Below are positions 47,368 through 57,780 of a stretch of 64,000 bases of DNA, one piece after another. Position 1 is the stretch's first letter. Each line of letters opens with the position of its first letter. The notes beneath the pieces are model-generated. The model saw nothing but the letters and a program-made list of their open reading frames with translations. It was not told the origin of the DNA and did no database searches. This stretch comes from Chlamydoabsidia padenii (lineage: Eukaryota > Mucoromycota > Mucoromycetes > Mucorales > Cunninghamellaceae): NCBI GenBank assembly GCA_025330725.1, contig JAIWND010000057.1, positions 41,495 to 105,494 on the forward strand, given 5' to 3'. The translations under genes and the position numbers were made by a program.

Positions 47368-48741
47368 ATGGGTAAGTTACCACTAGAAATAGGAATAGAA
47401 ATGAAACTTGTCTAAAAACAGTTAACCATTGTTATAGATTACCAAAAAGCCATGTTAGCAGACTTGATGTCTCAATATGTTGAAGTGGACAATAAAGATT
47501 TCTGGGATGATGGGGTAAGACATGATACAAACTAGATAAATCAAAATACTAACTCTCCTCCTTGTTGATAGGTTTGTAAAAACTATTTGGTTGCCTTTTG
47601 TCCTCACTTGTTATTCACTAATACAAAATCCGATCTTGGTAAGTTGCTAGATCAAAACTCTCCGCTTCTTTTTTCTAACATGTTTCTCTGTTTAGGCGCT
47701 TGTAATAAAATCCATAATGATCGACTACGGGAAAAGTATCAACAATCCAACGACAAGGGCAATTATCCTTATGAACAAGACTTTTATGCCTTTTTACAAC
47801 AATTGATCAATGATGTGTCTCGCAAAATCAGACATGGTCGTGAACGAGTCAATCTTCAAGATGAAAAGAAGAAGGAAGTAAGTATCGATAAAAAGAGGTG
47901 GTGGTAATAGACATACTTTACTCATTTATTATATATATATATATATATATAAATAGAGTAAAGAAATGGTCAACGAAGAACGACATGAAAAGGTGGTACT
48001 GCTTGAAGTCAAAATCAAAGAATATCTCCAAAAGGTAATATATAGACATATATAAAAAGAAACTTAATACTCACTCCATCTACATAGATTGAAGAAGCTG
48101 GTGAAGAAGGCCGTGTACAAGAAGCCAGTGATCTGACCAATCAAGTTGAAAAACTTCAAACCGAATTAAAGTTACTGAAAGAGGTAAATATTACTGTTGG
48201 GAATCGCAAAATGGACGCTGTCATTCATACCTTCTTTTGTAGGCGGAAGAAATGGCAAGTAAATCGGATAAACGCATGGAAGTATGTGAAATATGTGGAG
48301 CATTACTGGTAACGCATGAAACAACAGATATTCCTACAGCACATTTCGATGGTAAACAACATCTTGGTTATATGAAGATCAGAGAAGCCTTGGAAAACTA
48401 TACGGTAAAGAAAAAGCTTTTTAATTTATTTTTTGTGGTGATGAACTAACAAACATATATTACATATATAGCCACCTTCAAGGTCTGGTCGGGATTACTC
48501 GCGTACTCGTTATGATTATCGTCGTGGTGACAATAGGGATTATAACCGTCATCATCATAATAGCAGCAGTCATCATCGGCGTCGTCAGGATCAACGTCAC
48601 TCTTATGATAGACGTGACCGCCGACGACAACCTGAAGATGATGATTGGAATCGGGAAATGGAAAGATATGATCGTGGTAGAAGACAAAGGGATCATTCTC
48701 GTCCTTCACGATCTCGATCTCCTCCTCCTAGACGTTGGTAA
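47368..48741 (+). CDS. LUC7: LUC7-like U1 snRNP protein
   Basis: Luc7 helps the U1 snRNP select 5' splice sites. The first coding exon is only four bases (ATGG, 47368-47371). The next exon begins DYQKAMLADLMSQYVEVDN. Joined exons give CKNYLVAFCPHLLFTNTKSD and CNKIHNDRLREKY, a CCCH-type finger, then a coiled coil (EAGEEGRVQEASDLTNQVEK), and a second C2H2 finger (MEVCEICGALLVTHETTDI to HFDGKQHLGYMKIREALE). An Arg/Ser/Asp-rich tail ends SRSRSPPPRRW at 48741. Six or seven introns, one with a TA microsatellite (about 47930-47950). Confidence 0.92.
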
Positions 48742-49429
48742 AGAAAAAGAAAAAAAAAAAGGAAAAATAGGAAAAAGGAAAAAATAGGATATAGGGAAAT
48801 AAACATACTGGCTTTTTACTCTCCTCTCTATTTGGTCTTGATACATGTCTCGTAGTTAGATAGATCTTCTTTTTAAAAAGTTATTTTATATGTAATAAAA
48901 CATGATGTTGATTGGGCGATGTAATGAATGATTTGGGACTACTTTTTGATTGGAACATGAGATCTTTGATGTCTTCACGACGGAAAAAGATCATGATAGA
49001 AACCTTGTTTAGACCTTACACGAGTTATCCCGTGCTTACAGAAATGCCTTGGTGCTGTGAGTCAAAATAACATGTGCACGTGAGAGGGAGAGGCACAAAA
49101 AATAGCAAATGTCATTGTTTGTTACTGGAATACACTGACGCCTCATCATCATTCTCATTGTTGAATGGGGGTTTGTTATTGTTTATTAGCTTGCCCCCTT
49201 AAAAAATAGAATGATGCCGGATGAGAGAAACTATTTTTGATTAGGGCACAATCGGTTACCAAGGGTCCGTAACCCCGATCCGTTTGCCTTTAAGGAAAAA
49301 TGTAATAGGGTGATTTTTTTCCGGGCTGCTGGAGATATAAAAAGGGGCCAAGATAAAAAAAATTAACCTGGATCCTTCTTCTTCTTTTTCTTCTTCTTTT
49401 TCTTCTCTTCTCTCTCTACTTTTTACCAC
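48742..49429. other. Intergenic, no gene seen
   Basis: About 690 bp. Its right part is the upstream region of the cyclin gene, with TATAAAAAGG (49336-49345) and a CTTCTT pyrimidine tract before 49430. No coding evidence. Confidence 0.5.
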
Positions 49430-50227
49430 ATGCCCTTCCCTATATATTTAGATACTATATCAATGTCATCTTGTCCGCCTAAAGATCCACATTCTAATCG
49501 ATCCAAGTCCATGATGGATCGAATTGCCTATGTCGATGCATTGGTGGATATGAATGCCATGGTGATTGAAGCGATCTGGCCCAACACTCGTCAATCCCAA
49601 GGCTCCATTGTGCCCTTACGGTGTTTTATTCAACAAGTCTTGAAACGATCACGTACCACCTACTCGACTCTCCAAACCGCCTTTTTTTATCTCTTTCGTG
49701 CCCGACCTGCCATTCTCCACCATCTTGACCAATCGACGTTACGTGACACGAATGATGCGTATATTCATTGTGGTCGGCGTATGTTTTTGGCCAGTCTGGT
49801 AGTGGCCGCTAAATTCGTCCAAGATAAAACTTATCGAAATTCGGCATGGGCACAAGCAGCGGGGCTTCCCGTCAAGGAGATCAATACCGCCGAACGAGTG
49901 TTTTTAAACTTGTTAAATTATCGACTGTATGTAGCTCAAACCACTTTTGACCAATGGCATGAACTCTTACATACACATGTGTTGGCGAAATCTTCTTCTT
50001 CTTCTTCTTTGGATGTTACTTTCGTGGACGACGACGAACCATCATCACAAAAACAACGGCAACCATCTTGTTGTTTACCAGCATTATCGCCTTCTTCTAT
50101 TACATCCGCTTCTTCTTCACCTATTCTCACTTGTCGAAAACGATCGTCTGATAACGATGAGGATTTATTACAAAATAGGAAACGGCGGCATTGTAAAGAT
50201 CCTCGGCTTACGATAACTACTCTATAA
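49430..50227 (+). CDS. Pho85-type (PCL/Clg1-like) cyclin
   Basis: This cyclin partners a Pho85/CDK5-type kinase. The cyclin box lies in residues about 35-185: IVPLRCFIQQVLKRSRTTYS, MFLASLVVAAKFVQDKTYRN, AWAQAAGLPVKEINTAERVF, LLNYRLYVAQTTFDQW. These match the PCL family pattern. The C-terminal third is Ser-, Asp- and Gln-rich. It is a single exon of 265 codons. The ATG at 49430 or the in-frame one at 49463 (MSSCPPKD) could be the start. Subtype (Pcl1, Pcl5, Clg1) is undecided. Confidence 0.85.
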   Translation: MPFPIYLDTISMSSCPPKDPHSNRSKSMMDRIAYVDALVDMNAMVIEAIWPNTRQSQGSIVPLRCFIQQVLKRSRTTYSTLQTAFFYLFRARPAILHHLDQSTLRDTNDAYIHCGRRMFLASLVVAAKFVQDKTYRNSAWAQAAGLPVKEINTAERVFLNLLNYRLYVAQTTFDQWHELLHTHVLAKSSSSSSLDVTFVDDDEPSSQKQRQPSCCLPALSPSSITSASSSPILTCRKRSSDNDEDLLQNRKRRHCKDPRLTITTL

Positions 50228-50714
50228 TATATGTATACCCCCAATACCACTCTTTATTAAATTAGACTACTTTTTTTTTTACTATCTAATAAAGTCCATT
50301 ATGTATATACTATCAAATCGTGGGGTGATTACTTTGTCGTTTTTTATTGAATGTCTTTTTGAAAGAATCATGCCACTAACTTTTTTGACTTTCCGCTTCT
50401 TAATGGCAACTTTGCAATAAACAAAAAGTGATGACTAATAAAAGATCTGCTTTCCTATACATTTCATTTAAAAATCTCATAGTAAAGTGGATAACGCCAC
50501 ACATGCAAGGTATACATCAACTGTAAGGGATACTATCCATGAAGAGGGGAAGGGATTCTTTCAAAAGAGGGGCTTCATTTCCCTTCCGACTGGATTTTCA
50601 AATCCCGGTTTATATGCCGCTGATAAAATTGTACCTCCGATTGAAGGGCGTGGGGTCCCATGTTTAATGAATGATAAAAAGAAAAAATACTTTACTACAA
50701 AATGCCTGGTGCCT
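50228..50714. other. Intergenic, downstream of cyclin and SSI-like gene
   Basis: No gene. It holds the convergent 3' flanks with AATAAA-like sequences and a T-run near 50270. Confidence 0.5.
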
Positions 50715-51259
50715 TTAATTGAGCCCAAGACCGATGGTGACAAAGTGTTCAATGGATTTGGTGGCACATTTGAAGATACAAGGGTTCTGGAAAGTTTGCA
50801 AGAGTTTGAAAGGTGTACCTTTGAATTTACCTTGGACATTAACCACCACAGGATCAAAATCGGCAGGACAGAAACATACCGCAGGGTCGATTTTACCACA
50901 ATCACCCTCGACTTCCAAGATTTCTTCACAGGCAAGGGCGGGTTGGGGGTGAGTACCCCCCGGTGTATTATCATCACATGTCAATAAAGTATTCTTGATC
51001 AATTGATCACCATGTAATTCATAAAACAAAAAGTCTATGATAAAAAAAATGAATTTGAAATACGGGTATCTAGGTAAAACTTACAAGTATCTTCATTGAT
51101 TTCCTCAGGACAAGGGATTACGAATTCGGGATCGGCGATATCTGTGATTTCAATAGCCGTGGCGGTTTTCATGACCGGTTCAAAGGATCGTTTGGCAGGA
51201 ATACAAGAAACAGTGAGAACCAAAAGAGAAAAGATCAGACCAAGCAGAAGTTTCAACAT
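50715..51259 (-). CDS. Secreted SSI-like (Streptomyces subtilisin inhibitor family) protein
   Basis: Two exons on the minus strand. Exon 1 (51259 to about 51088) encodes a signal peptide (MLKLLLGLIFSLLVLTVSCI). The intron (about 51030-51087) has GTAAGT and ATCATAG ends. Exon 2 carries the pattern LTCDDNTPGGTHPQPALACE, then VCFCPADFDPVVVNVQGKF and FQNPCIFKCATKSI. This follows the SSI order: T-C, G-G/S-THP, A-C, C-P-x-x-[YF]-DPV, G-x-x-x-G, N-x-C. The position equivalent to the SSI reactive-site P1 is Ala. Extra cysteines suggest a third disulfide. It is likely an extracellular protease inhibitor. TATATAAAAAA lies about 65 bp upstream. Confidence 0.75.
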
Positions 51260-51831
51260 GTTGTAAAATAGTTTGTTTTTGATGAGAAGAAAAGAGAAGG
51301 AGTGGTAGATTCACTTTTTTATATACACTTTTTGTGACGATGCCCGTCGTTCTGAATCTCTTCCCCCCCCCCTTTGTTGACCCTTTTATGTTTATCAAGT
51401 AGAAAAGAGAGAGCAATCATGGATGAAATCAAATTAATATAACCCAAAGGGTATATGATGCAGTTTGCCAATCCGTGGTTTTTGCTCTTTGAGTTGCCTT
51501 GACATCCATCCAGGGGTAAAGAAAAAAAAATCTGACAGCTGAGTTTGCTTTAAAGTGAGAAAGAGAATGATCTGCCCTGACTCTCCAAGTAGAGGAAAAA
51601 GATGAATGCATGCATGAATGATGAGTTACATAATTGGAGCAGTAAGGGATACGAGTGACTTTTTCTCCCTTTGATATCTTGACGATAAAGGGCGACATGT
51701 AAGGAAACGATTTCCCTCCCCCTTTTTTCTTACTCCTGATTTTCTTCCAACGCCCAATTTCTATCCTTTTCTCTTTTACCTTTCCGTTTCACTCTCTCTC
51801 TCTCTCTCTTTAAAAAAAATATAAACATAGG
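51260..51831. promoter_or_regulatory. Shared upstream region of SSI-like inhibitor and protease D
   Basis: About 570 bp separate the divergent starts. The inhibitor side has a TATA box near 51319-51330. The protease side has a (CT)n tract (51791-51810) and TATAAA just before the ATG. The two genes may be co-controlled. Confidence 0.5.
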
Positions 51832-52776
51832 ATGAAATTCTGGAAAACTCCCTTGAGCATTTTTCTAGTCGCACTACCATGTATCACGGCACCCGATGCC
51901 TTGACATCAAATCAAAATAAAGGCACCAAGATAGTCGGTGGACGAACCGCCGACAATGGAAGTTACCCATGGGAGGTATCGATTGCATTAACCAAGAACA
52001 TTGCCTCCACCGCCGAGGCTCGACGTAACACCCCGCCTCTCCAAAAAGAAAGCAGCCATCATTGTGACGGCGTCCTCTTGAACTCATTGTGGGTCCTGAC
52101 GGCAGCCCATTGTGTCATTGATCTCGACACTTTCCAACCATTCAATCCACCTCAAAAACTACAAGTCGGCGTGGGAAGTCATGACCTGGACGCATTGTAT
52201 GACCGAGGCCGTATTCCTGTTGTCCATATCGAGTTCCAACGTGGTCGATACCGGCCGGGGCATGCGACATCACAGGCGGATATTGCTCTGATCAGACTGG
52301 CCCAGCCCGTTCCTAATGTGCAACCGGCGTGCTTGACCGGTCCCGGCTTTCGTCCAAATTACCCTGGCCCCCTGACCAGTGTGGGGTTTGGTAATATTCA
52401 TGCGCTTTACTATAATTTAAACAACAATCAGTTCGTTGCGGGGATTCAACCTTCTCGGTACCTGAAAGAAACTGTCGTGCGTGATATCACACAAGAAAAC
52501 GGTGCGAATCCCAAGGCCAAGTATTGTCGTTATCGAAACGACCTGATTTGTATCACGGCCATCATAGAGCCTGATTCGACGTGTCAGGGTGATAGTGGTG
52601 GGTCACTTGTATTTCAGAACACTGTGATTGGGTTGACTAGTTTTGGGGATTCCCGTATCAAAGATTCGCAAACTCGGGTCACTTGTATCGGACAAACTTC
52701 TTATACACGTATTTCTATACATTTGGGTTGGATTCATAGTGTCATTGGCAATAATTTTTGTGTAAGAGATATATAG
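51832..52776 (+). CDS. Secreted chymotrypsin-like serine protease (S1A), copy D
   Basis: A 314-residue, intronless S1A precursor. It has a signal peptide (MKFWKTPLSIFLVALPCITA), activation site K|IVGG, His in VLTAAHC, Asp in SQADIALIRLA and Ser in CQGDSGGS. The S1-base residue is Ser, so the pocket is chymotrypsin-like. The strand before the triad His reads HHCDGVLL instead of HFCGG. It is the most diverged of the four copies and lies head-to-head with the SSI-like inhibitor. Confidence 0.93.
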   Translation: MKFWKTPLSIFLVALPCITAPDALTSNQNKGTKIVGGRTADNGSYPWEVSIALTKNIASTAEARRNTPPLQKESSHHCDGVLLNSLWVLTAAHCVIDLDTFQPFNPPQKLQVGVGSHDLDALYDRGRIPVVHIEFQRGRYRPGHATSQADIALIRLAQPVPNVQPACLTGPGFRPNYPGPLTSVGFGNIHALYYNLNNNQFVAGIQPSRYLKETVVRDITQENGANPKAKYCRYRNDLICITAIIEPDSTCQGDSGGSLVFQNTVIGLTSFGDSRIKDSQTRVTCIGQTSYTRISIHLGWIHSVIGNNFCVRDI

Positions 52777-52884
52777 GATGGTTAGATGATATTAATAAAT
52801 AAATAATAAAAAAGGCGCATTATCTTTAATACACAATTAACATTATAACTATTACTATGGCTACTACTATTACTATTACTATAA

Positions 52885-54337
52885 CTACAATTTAGCCACC
52901 TTTTCCAATCTTGTTTTCAGCATATTAGGATTATCCAACCGATCCAGCCAGTCTTGCCAAATATCACCTTGATGGATTTTGATCATATCTTGGGTGACAT
53001 CCTGTACATGACCATCAAATGTGACAGATCGAATCATCAAGCACTGTTGTTGAATGGAAGGGTTGTTGAGAAAGGCGGCCATGGTATTGATAGATCGATC
53101 GACAGCTTTGGTTGGCAAAAGTAGTTGGAATACATGAGGTTGATCATCATAAATATCCAAGGTCACGTGTGTAAGAGGCAAAGCGGCGGCGGCGGCGGTA
53201 TCATAAAAGGTGTTGGTGGCTTTGAAACTGGCACAGATGGATTCGTCCCGAAGTAGTTCGGCATTACCGGTTTGAATAAGGAGTGGTGGTAAACCGTGCC
53301 ATTGATGTGGATCGTGCAAGGGACTGACCAAATAATGTTTTAGACAATGATTGGGTGCATACAAGTGAAGTTGATCACTTTCTGATCTTGTGCCAAAAGA
53401 CACAGGAAGATAATCAGTGAGTTCATTGGCTTGACAAGATGGAAGTGAGTGAGTGAGATCAATCCATGGTGAGATCAAAATGGCACCTCCAGGCATAGGT
53501 AAACCTTGATCACGAATAGTCAATAACAAGGCCATAGTCAATCCACCACCTAAAACAAGAATAAAAAGACATCATGAGCATTTCCCACTTTTAATTCCCT
53601 CCTTCCTTTTTTGTTTGTTTGTTTGTTTGTTTGTTACCTGCAGAATCACCAGAGATGACAATATCAGCAGCAGGAATAGGTTTGAGAGGAGCAGGAGGAT
53701 CCAAAAGATAAAGATAAGCCGCCAAAGCATCTTCCAGAGCAGCTGGGAATGGATTTTGTGGGGCCAAGCGATAGTTCACTGCCAACACATTAGCGCCCGC
53801 CTTGAGTGATAATTTGCCCAACAACGGACGATATAATTTGTAAGTACCGAGAAAGTATGCCCCGCCGTGGAAATATAATAAAGTACGTTGGTGACCCGTT
53901 TCTTGAGAATGAGTAATCCAACTTACTTGTAAATCTTGTTGCTGTTGTTGCTGTTGTTGCTGTTGTGAGGGTAGATTCAGTGGTTGGAGTAAGCGAATGC
54001 TTTTTTCAAGATAGGTTGGGTCAATGACAAGTTCGGTTTCAGTGCATAGTTTGGGAAGCGGTTGGTGGTGTTGGAGTGAGCCATGTTGCATTTTTTCAGG
54101 AGTCAGTGCCGCACCAGGGCCAGTAATGTAAGTTCGGATAATGGCTACAAGGAGATTATATTTCAAGGTCCATGACTTGGCGGGTGGTCCTACACGTAAG
54201 AAAAACACTTGGTAATGAGTATCAAAAAGAAAAAGAATGTTTTCTAGAGTGGTACCTTTTACCAAGTGAGAGTAAGTTGTGGAGGCAATGATTGGAGCAG
54301 CCCATAAGAGCATAGACAGTCTGCTTGCTTTGGCCAT
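52885..54337 (-). CDS. Alpha/beta hydrolase, HSL-type esterase/lipase
   Basis: This is a carboxylester hydrolase of the hormone-sensitive lipase family. Three exons: 54337 to about 54257, about 54190 to 53635, and about 53551 to 52885. The N terminus is hydrophobic (MLLWAAPIIAS). The oxyanion motif is HGGAYFLG and the nucleophile elbow is ISGDSAGGG, split by the second intron. The acid (about GNAELLRDES) and the His (DDQPHVFQLL) are in place. A poly-Gln stretch from CAG/CAA repeats occurs at about 53936-53965. The substrate is unknown. Confidence 0.88.
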
Positions 54338-54509
54338 TTAGTTGTGAAGAAGAAGAAGAAGAAGAAGAAGAAGAGAATTAAAGCAATAAATTTAAAATAA
54401 AATTCAATTTTAAATTAAAAAAAGGTCAATGTGCATTTGTCATTTTTAATCACACATTAAGATAAAACATGTAAATAGTCCCACCAACCCCATTTTATTC
54501 TATTCTATT

Positions 54510-55405
54510 TTATTCAAATAAACTAAAGTGTTCCTGTAATTCTTGATCCATGATAGGTTGCTTCTTTATCTTGACCAGTTTCTGTTTACGTTGATTATCA
54601 TTGGCCAAAGGAGGCAGACGTTTTGCTTTACACCCTTTACACCGAGGTTCACACTTCCAGCACCGGTCCAAGTGTACGTGACAATTCCAGCATAAGGCAT
54701 CACGAGAGATAATCCGCAGGCAACCAACACCATGTGAAGAAGGATCAAGACGCAAATGGGTATTGATGAGTGTTTCCAAGGAAGGATCATAGCAACGCCG
54801 TATATCCAATTGCACCTCTTGACTATTCGTGAGACGATCCAAAGTCCGTTGAAACGCATCCAAATGAGGTTCATTGTCCATATAATAGTGATATAACATT
54901 AATTGTTCCAGTGATAACGTGCCGTTTGTTATTTTGCCTTGTTTGATCAGTTCTTGTAGTATTTTGGTGTCGGTTTCTAGATTGGTGTTGAATCGTCGAT
55001 GTTTGGCGCTGAGGATACGCAATCGAGGGAACTTGACGAGCATTACTATAGGTGAGATCATGGAATCATCCGTACCGTCCATTACCACCTACCAACCAAA
55101 GAAAAAGAAGAAGAAAATAAGGATTCATTCGAGTATTAGTAAAACAAAAAGAGAGAGAGACTTACTTTTTCCACCAATCGGCGCAAGTCATGGCCATTGT
55201 CATCCCTGAATCGTCGAAGAGCGGCGTAAACGGCGTGAAGACCATGAGAGTCTAAATCGAATACTAGTCGTTTCCAGATTTTCGTTGATGCCAGTAATGA
55301 GTATCGAGAGTAAGTGCAAGTGTCCAAGAGATTCCATAAAGTACAAATATCCAATTCTGCTGCAATGGATTCTAGAAGTTCGATAGGCAATTGGAGTAGA
55401 GGCAT
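54510..55405 (-). CDS. F-box protein with Cys-rich tail
   Basis: Two exons. Exon 1 (55405 to about 55164) encodes the F-box (LPIELLESIAAELDICTLWN, LVFDLDSHG). A GT...AG intron follows, and exon 2 (about 55090-54510) carries a Leu-rich middle and a CxxC-rich end (CWNCHVHLDRCWKCEPRCKG CK). The Cys cluster may bind zinc. It is a probable SCF adaptor with unknown target. It differs from the LRR-type F-box gene at 8.8 kb. Confidence 0.7.
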
Positions 55406-55666
55406 GGTATATATTATGAAAAGAAAGAAAGAAAGAAAGAAAAACCAGGAAGACCAGGAAAAGCTTATTCAGCAAATCGCGGGATTTCAATGTTTTTTGG
55501 CATGTCAAAGAAGCATTACAGATTGTATATGTGTATTTTTATTGGTTGGGTTGATTAAAAGGGAATAAGACATAAAAATCAGGATTACAGAGTAATTAAA
55601 AAAAGAAACTATCACTATATGAATTAACAATATGTATTAATAGTAGGTAAGGAGGGAGAGACTATA

Positions 55667-57064
55667 TCAAGCATTCATAGGTTTTCGGACAACAAAGAAG
55701 AACATGGGAGTAAACAAGTTTTGTTGAGCACCAGCAACCAAAGCATCGGCAGCCACTTCCAAAAACTTTTGAGTTTCCACCGTTCCCTTGGGAGCCAAAC
55801 CAACCTTTTCCAAAACCCGACAAAGGTTTGTCGTCGTAAACCGACCGGCCTTGGTCATCGCCAACGTAGTCAAGACATCACGCATGGTTTGACATTTACG
55901 CAAATCACCTTCCAAAGGATAATACCACTTGATCGCATCACCCACATCGGCCATATCTTGATGCAATTCGATTTCAAAGCCCACGTTCTTTAGAGCCTGG
56001 AGACATTCAGCAGTAGGTCGCATCTTGGGAATACCATTACCACGTTCAATACCATGACCGATTTCATGATGTTGGACATTGGACGCATCATAATCATCCG
56101 TCATGCACCATTCGTAACAACCGAAATTACCTCCGGGTTTCAGGACACGGAAGATTTCACCATAGACACCTTCGAATGTGGGGGCATGACAGGTGGCTTC
56201 GATCGCATATACTGCATCATAAGAGTTATCTTCAAATGGCATTTCCATAAAGTTACCCTTTTTTTTTAAAAAAAAAAAAAAAAAAAAAAGTATGTATCAG
56301 TATATCCTTTTCCCGCCTTTATTATAGTTACCTTGATAAAGTTGGTTTGATTTTGTAATCCTTCCTTGGCAGCATAATGGAAAGCACGTTCGATTTGGTA
56401 AGCATTGTTATTCAAACCAGTGATATGAGCGCCAGTGAAATGAGCAATTTCACGGGCAGGGCCACCTGTCAATAGATGTGTGAGTTGTCTTTTTTATTTT
56501 TATTTTTTCCCAGTCGTTTTTCATAAAATGTTCCTTACCAACACCACAGCCAACCTAAAAAAAATAAAGGAGATCAATTTAGTCATGATAACGCACCGCA
56601 TGCATGTCTATTTACTTACATCCAACACTTTCATACCCTTCTTGATTCCAGTATTAGCAGCCAAATAGTGTTCATGACGAGCAATAGCCCGGAAGAATTC
56701 TTCACCAGGATAATAACGGCAGAAATGGAAACTAGTTCCCCAACCTAAAAAAAAAAATAGTTAGTACCCACCACTACTTTTTTTTTCTTCTCTTACCATA
56801 TTCATAGAAGTCAGTAGCCAAGTTATAGTAAGAGTTGACAAGTTTAGTATAACTATCCAATCGTTGATCTTCATCTTCTTTGGTTTCCACTTCAGCCTTC
56901 TTCCACATTTTCAAATAAGTATCAGTGGCGACGTTATGGACATCAGCATTCTTGGATTTCAAATTGGCAATCAAACCAGACTTGATTTCTTTACCATGAA
57001 GAGCACGGGCAAAGGCAATGTCTTCGGCATGGACAGCAGATACAGTGTTTTCAGTGGTAACCAT
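55667..57064 (-). CDS. ERG6: Sterol C-24 methyltransferase Erg6
   Basis: Erg6 methylates C-24 of the sterol side chain with SAM in ergosterol synthesis. Five or six exons. The start at 57064 ([11 protein letters not shown]) gives the N-terminal part with [20 protein letters not shown] and [14 protein letters not shown]. Then [13 protein letters not shown] and the SAM motif [15 protein letters not shown], rebuilt across two introns. Then [35 protein letters not shown] and the C-terminal sterol-MT domain. It ends [11 protein letters not shown] at 55667. The length of about 370 residues is normal. Confidence 0.95.
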
Positions 57065-57243
57065 GGTTAAGGAGATGATGATAATGATGATGAGGAAGGA
57101 AGCGGGAAAAAAAGAAGTGTCCCCGTTTTTCTTGAAAAATGTCAGCGGGAGTTGAAACTTATTTTTGGTGATGATGGACAATTAACTGTGTACTGCATGT
57201 ATTTCTTTCTCTGTCATCCCAAGTACACACACGAAAACATACA

Positions 57244-57276
<33 letters not shown>

Positions 57277-57780
57277 TTCTTCCATGTCTCTTTAGATATC
57301 TTTTCCTTCTGTTATTTTCTTCTCGGAGTTTTTCTTTTGAAAGACACTTTATTTTGCCACACCGTCGGAGTTGTTAGTATCACGTTCCGAGGACGCATTG
57401 ATCCGGTCGCAAAAGGGGTCTGTCTATATGACATGTGAAAAGAAAAAAAAGAAATGTATATTGCAGAGACGACAGGCCAATCAAGATTTTCTTCATAACA
57501 TTGACTTTTACGACTTTTGAACATGGAGGAGGGAGGTTTGAGTGCGAATTATATTTTCGTTATCGCAGACTTGTGTCAAACTTCTTATGTAACTCCTTTT
57601 CATCTCATCTTTTATGAATAAAACTTTGCTTGAACTTAACTTGTTTACTGTACACTATTTACACTAATGGATGTCTGGGTTAAAAAATAAGATGTCGTAA
57701 AGTAGGGGATATAATGTCGTAAGGACTAGGAAAAGAAAGTTGTTAAGATCAATTACTTTTTTTTATCCTTGCCATCCTTT
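57065..57780. other. Intergenic, no gene seen
   Basis: Upstream region of ERG6, with a (TC)n array at about 57246-57274 and AT-rich sequence. No coding signal. Confidence 0.5.

Noticed and set aside
48512..48787. Open frames overlapping the LUC7 tail on both strands (Ile/Val-rich and Asp/His-rich)
   Set aside because: They are shadows of the Arg/Ser/Asp-rich LUC7 C terminus; composition is an effect of CGT/GAT repeats.
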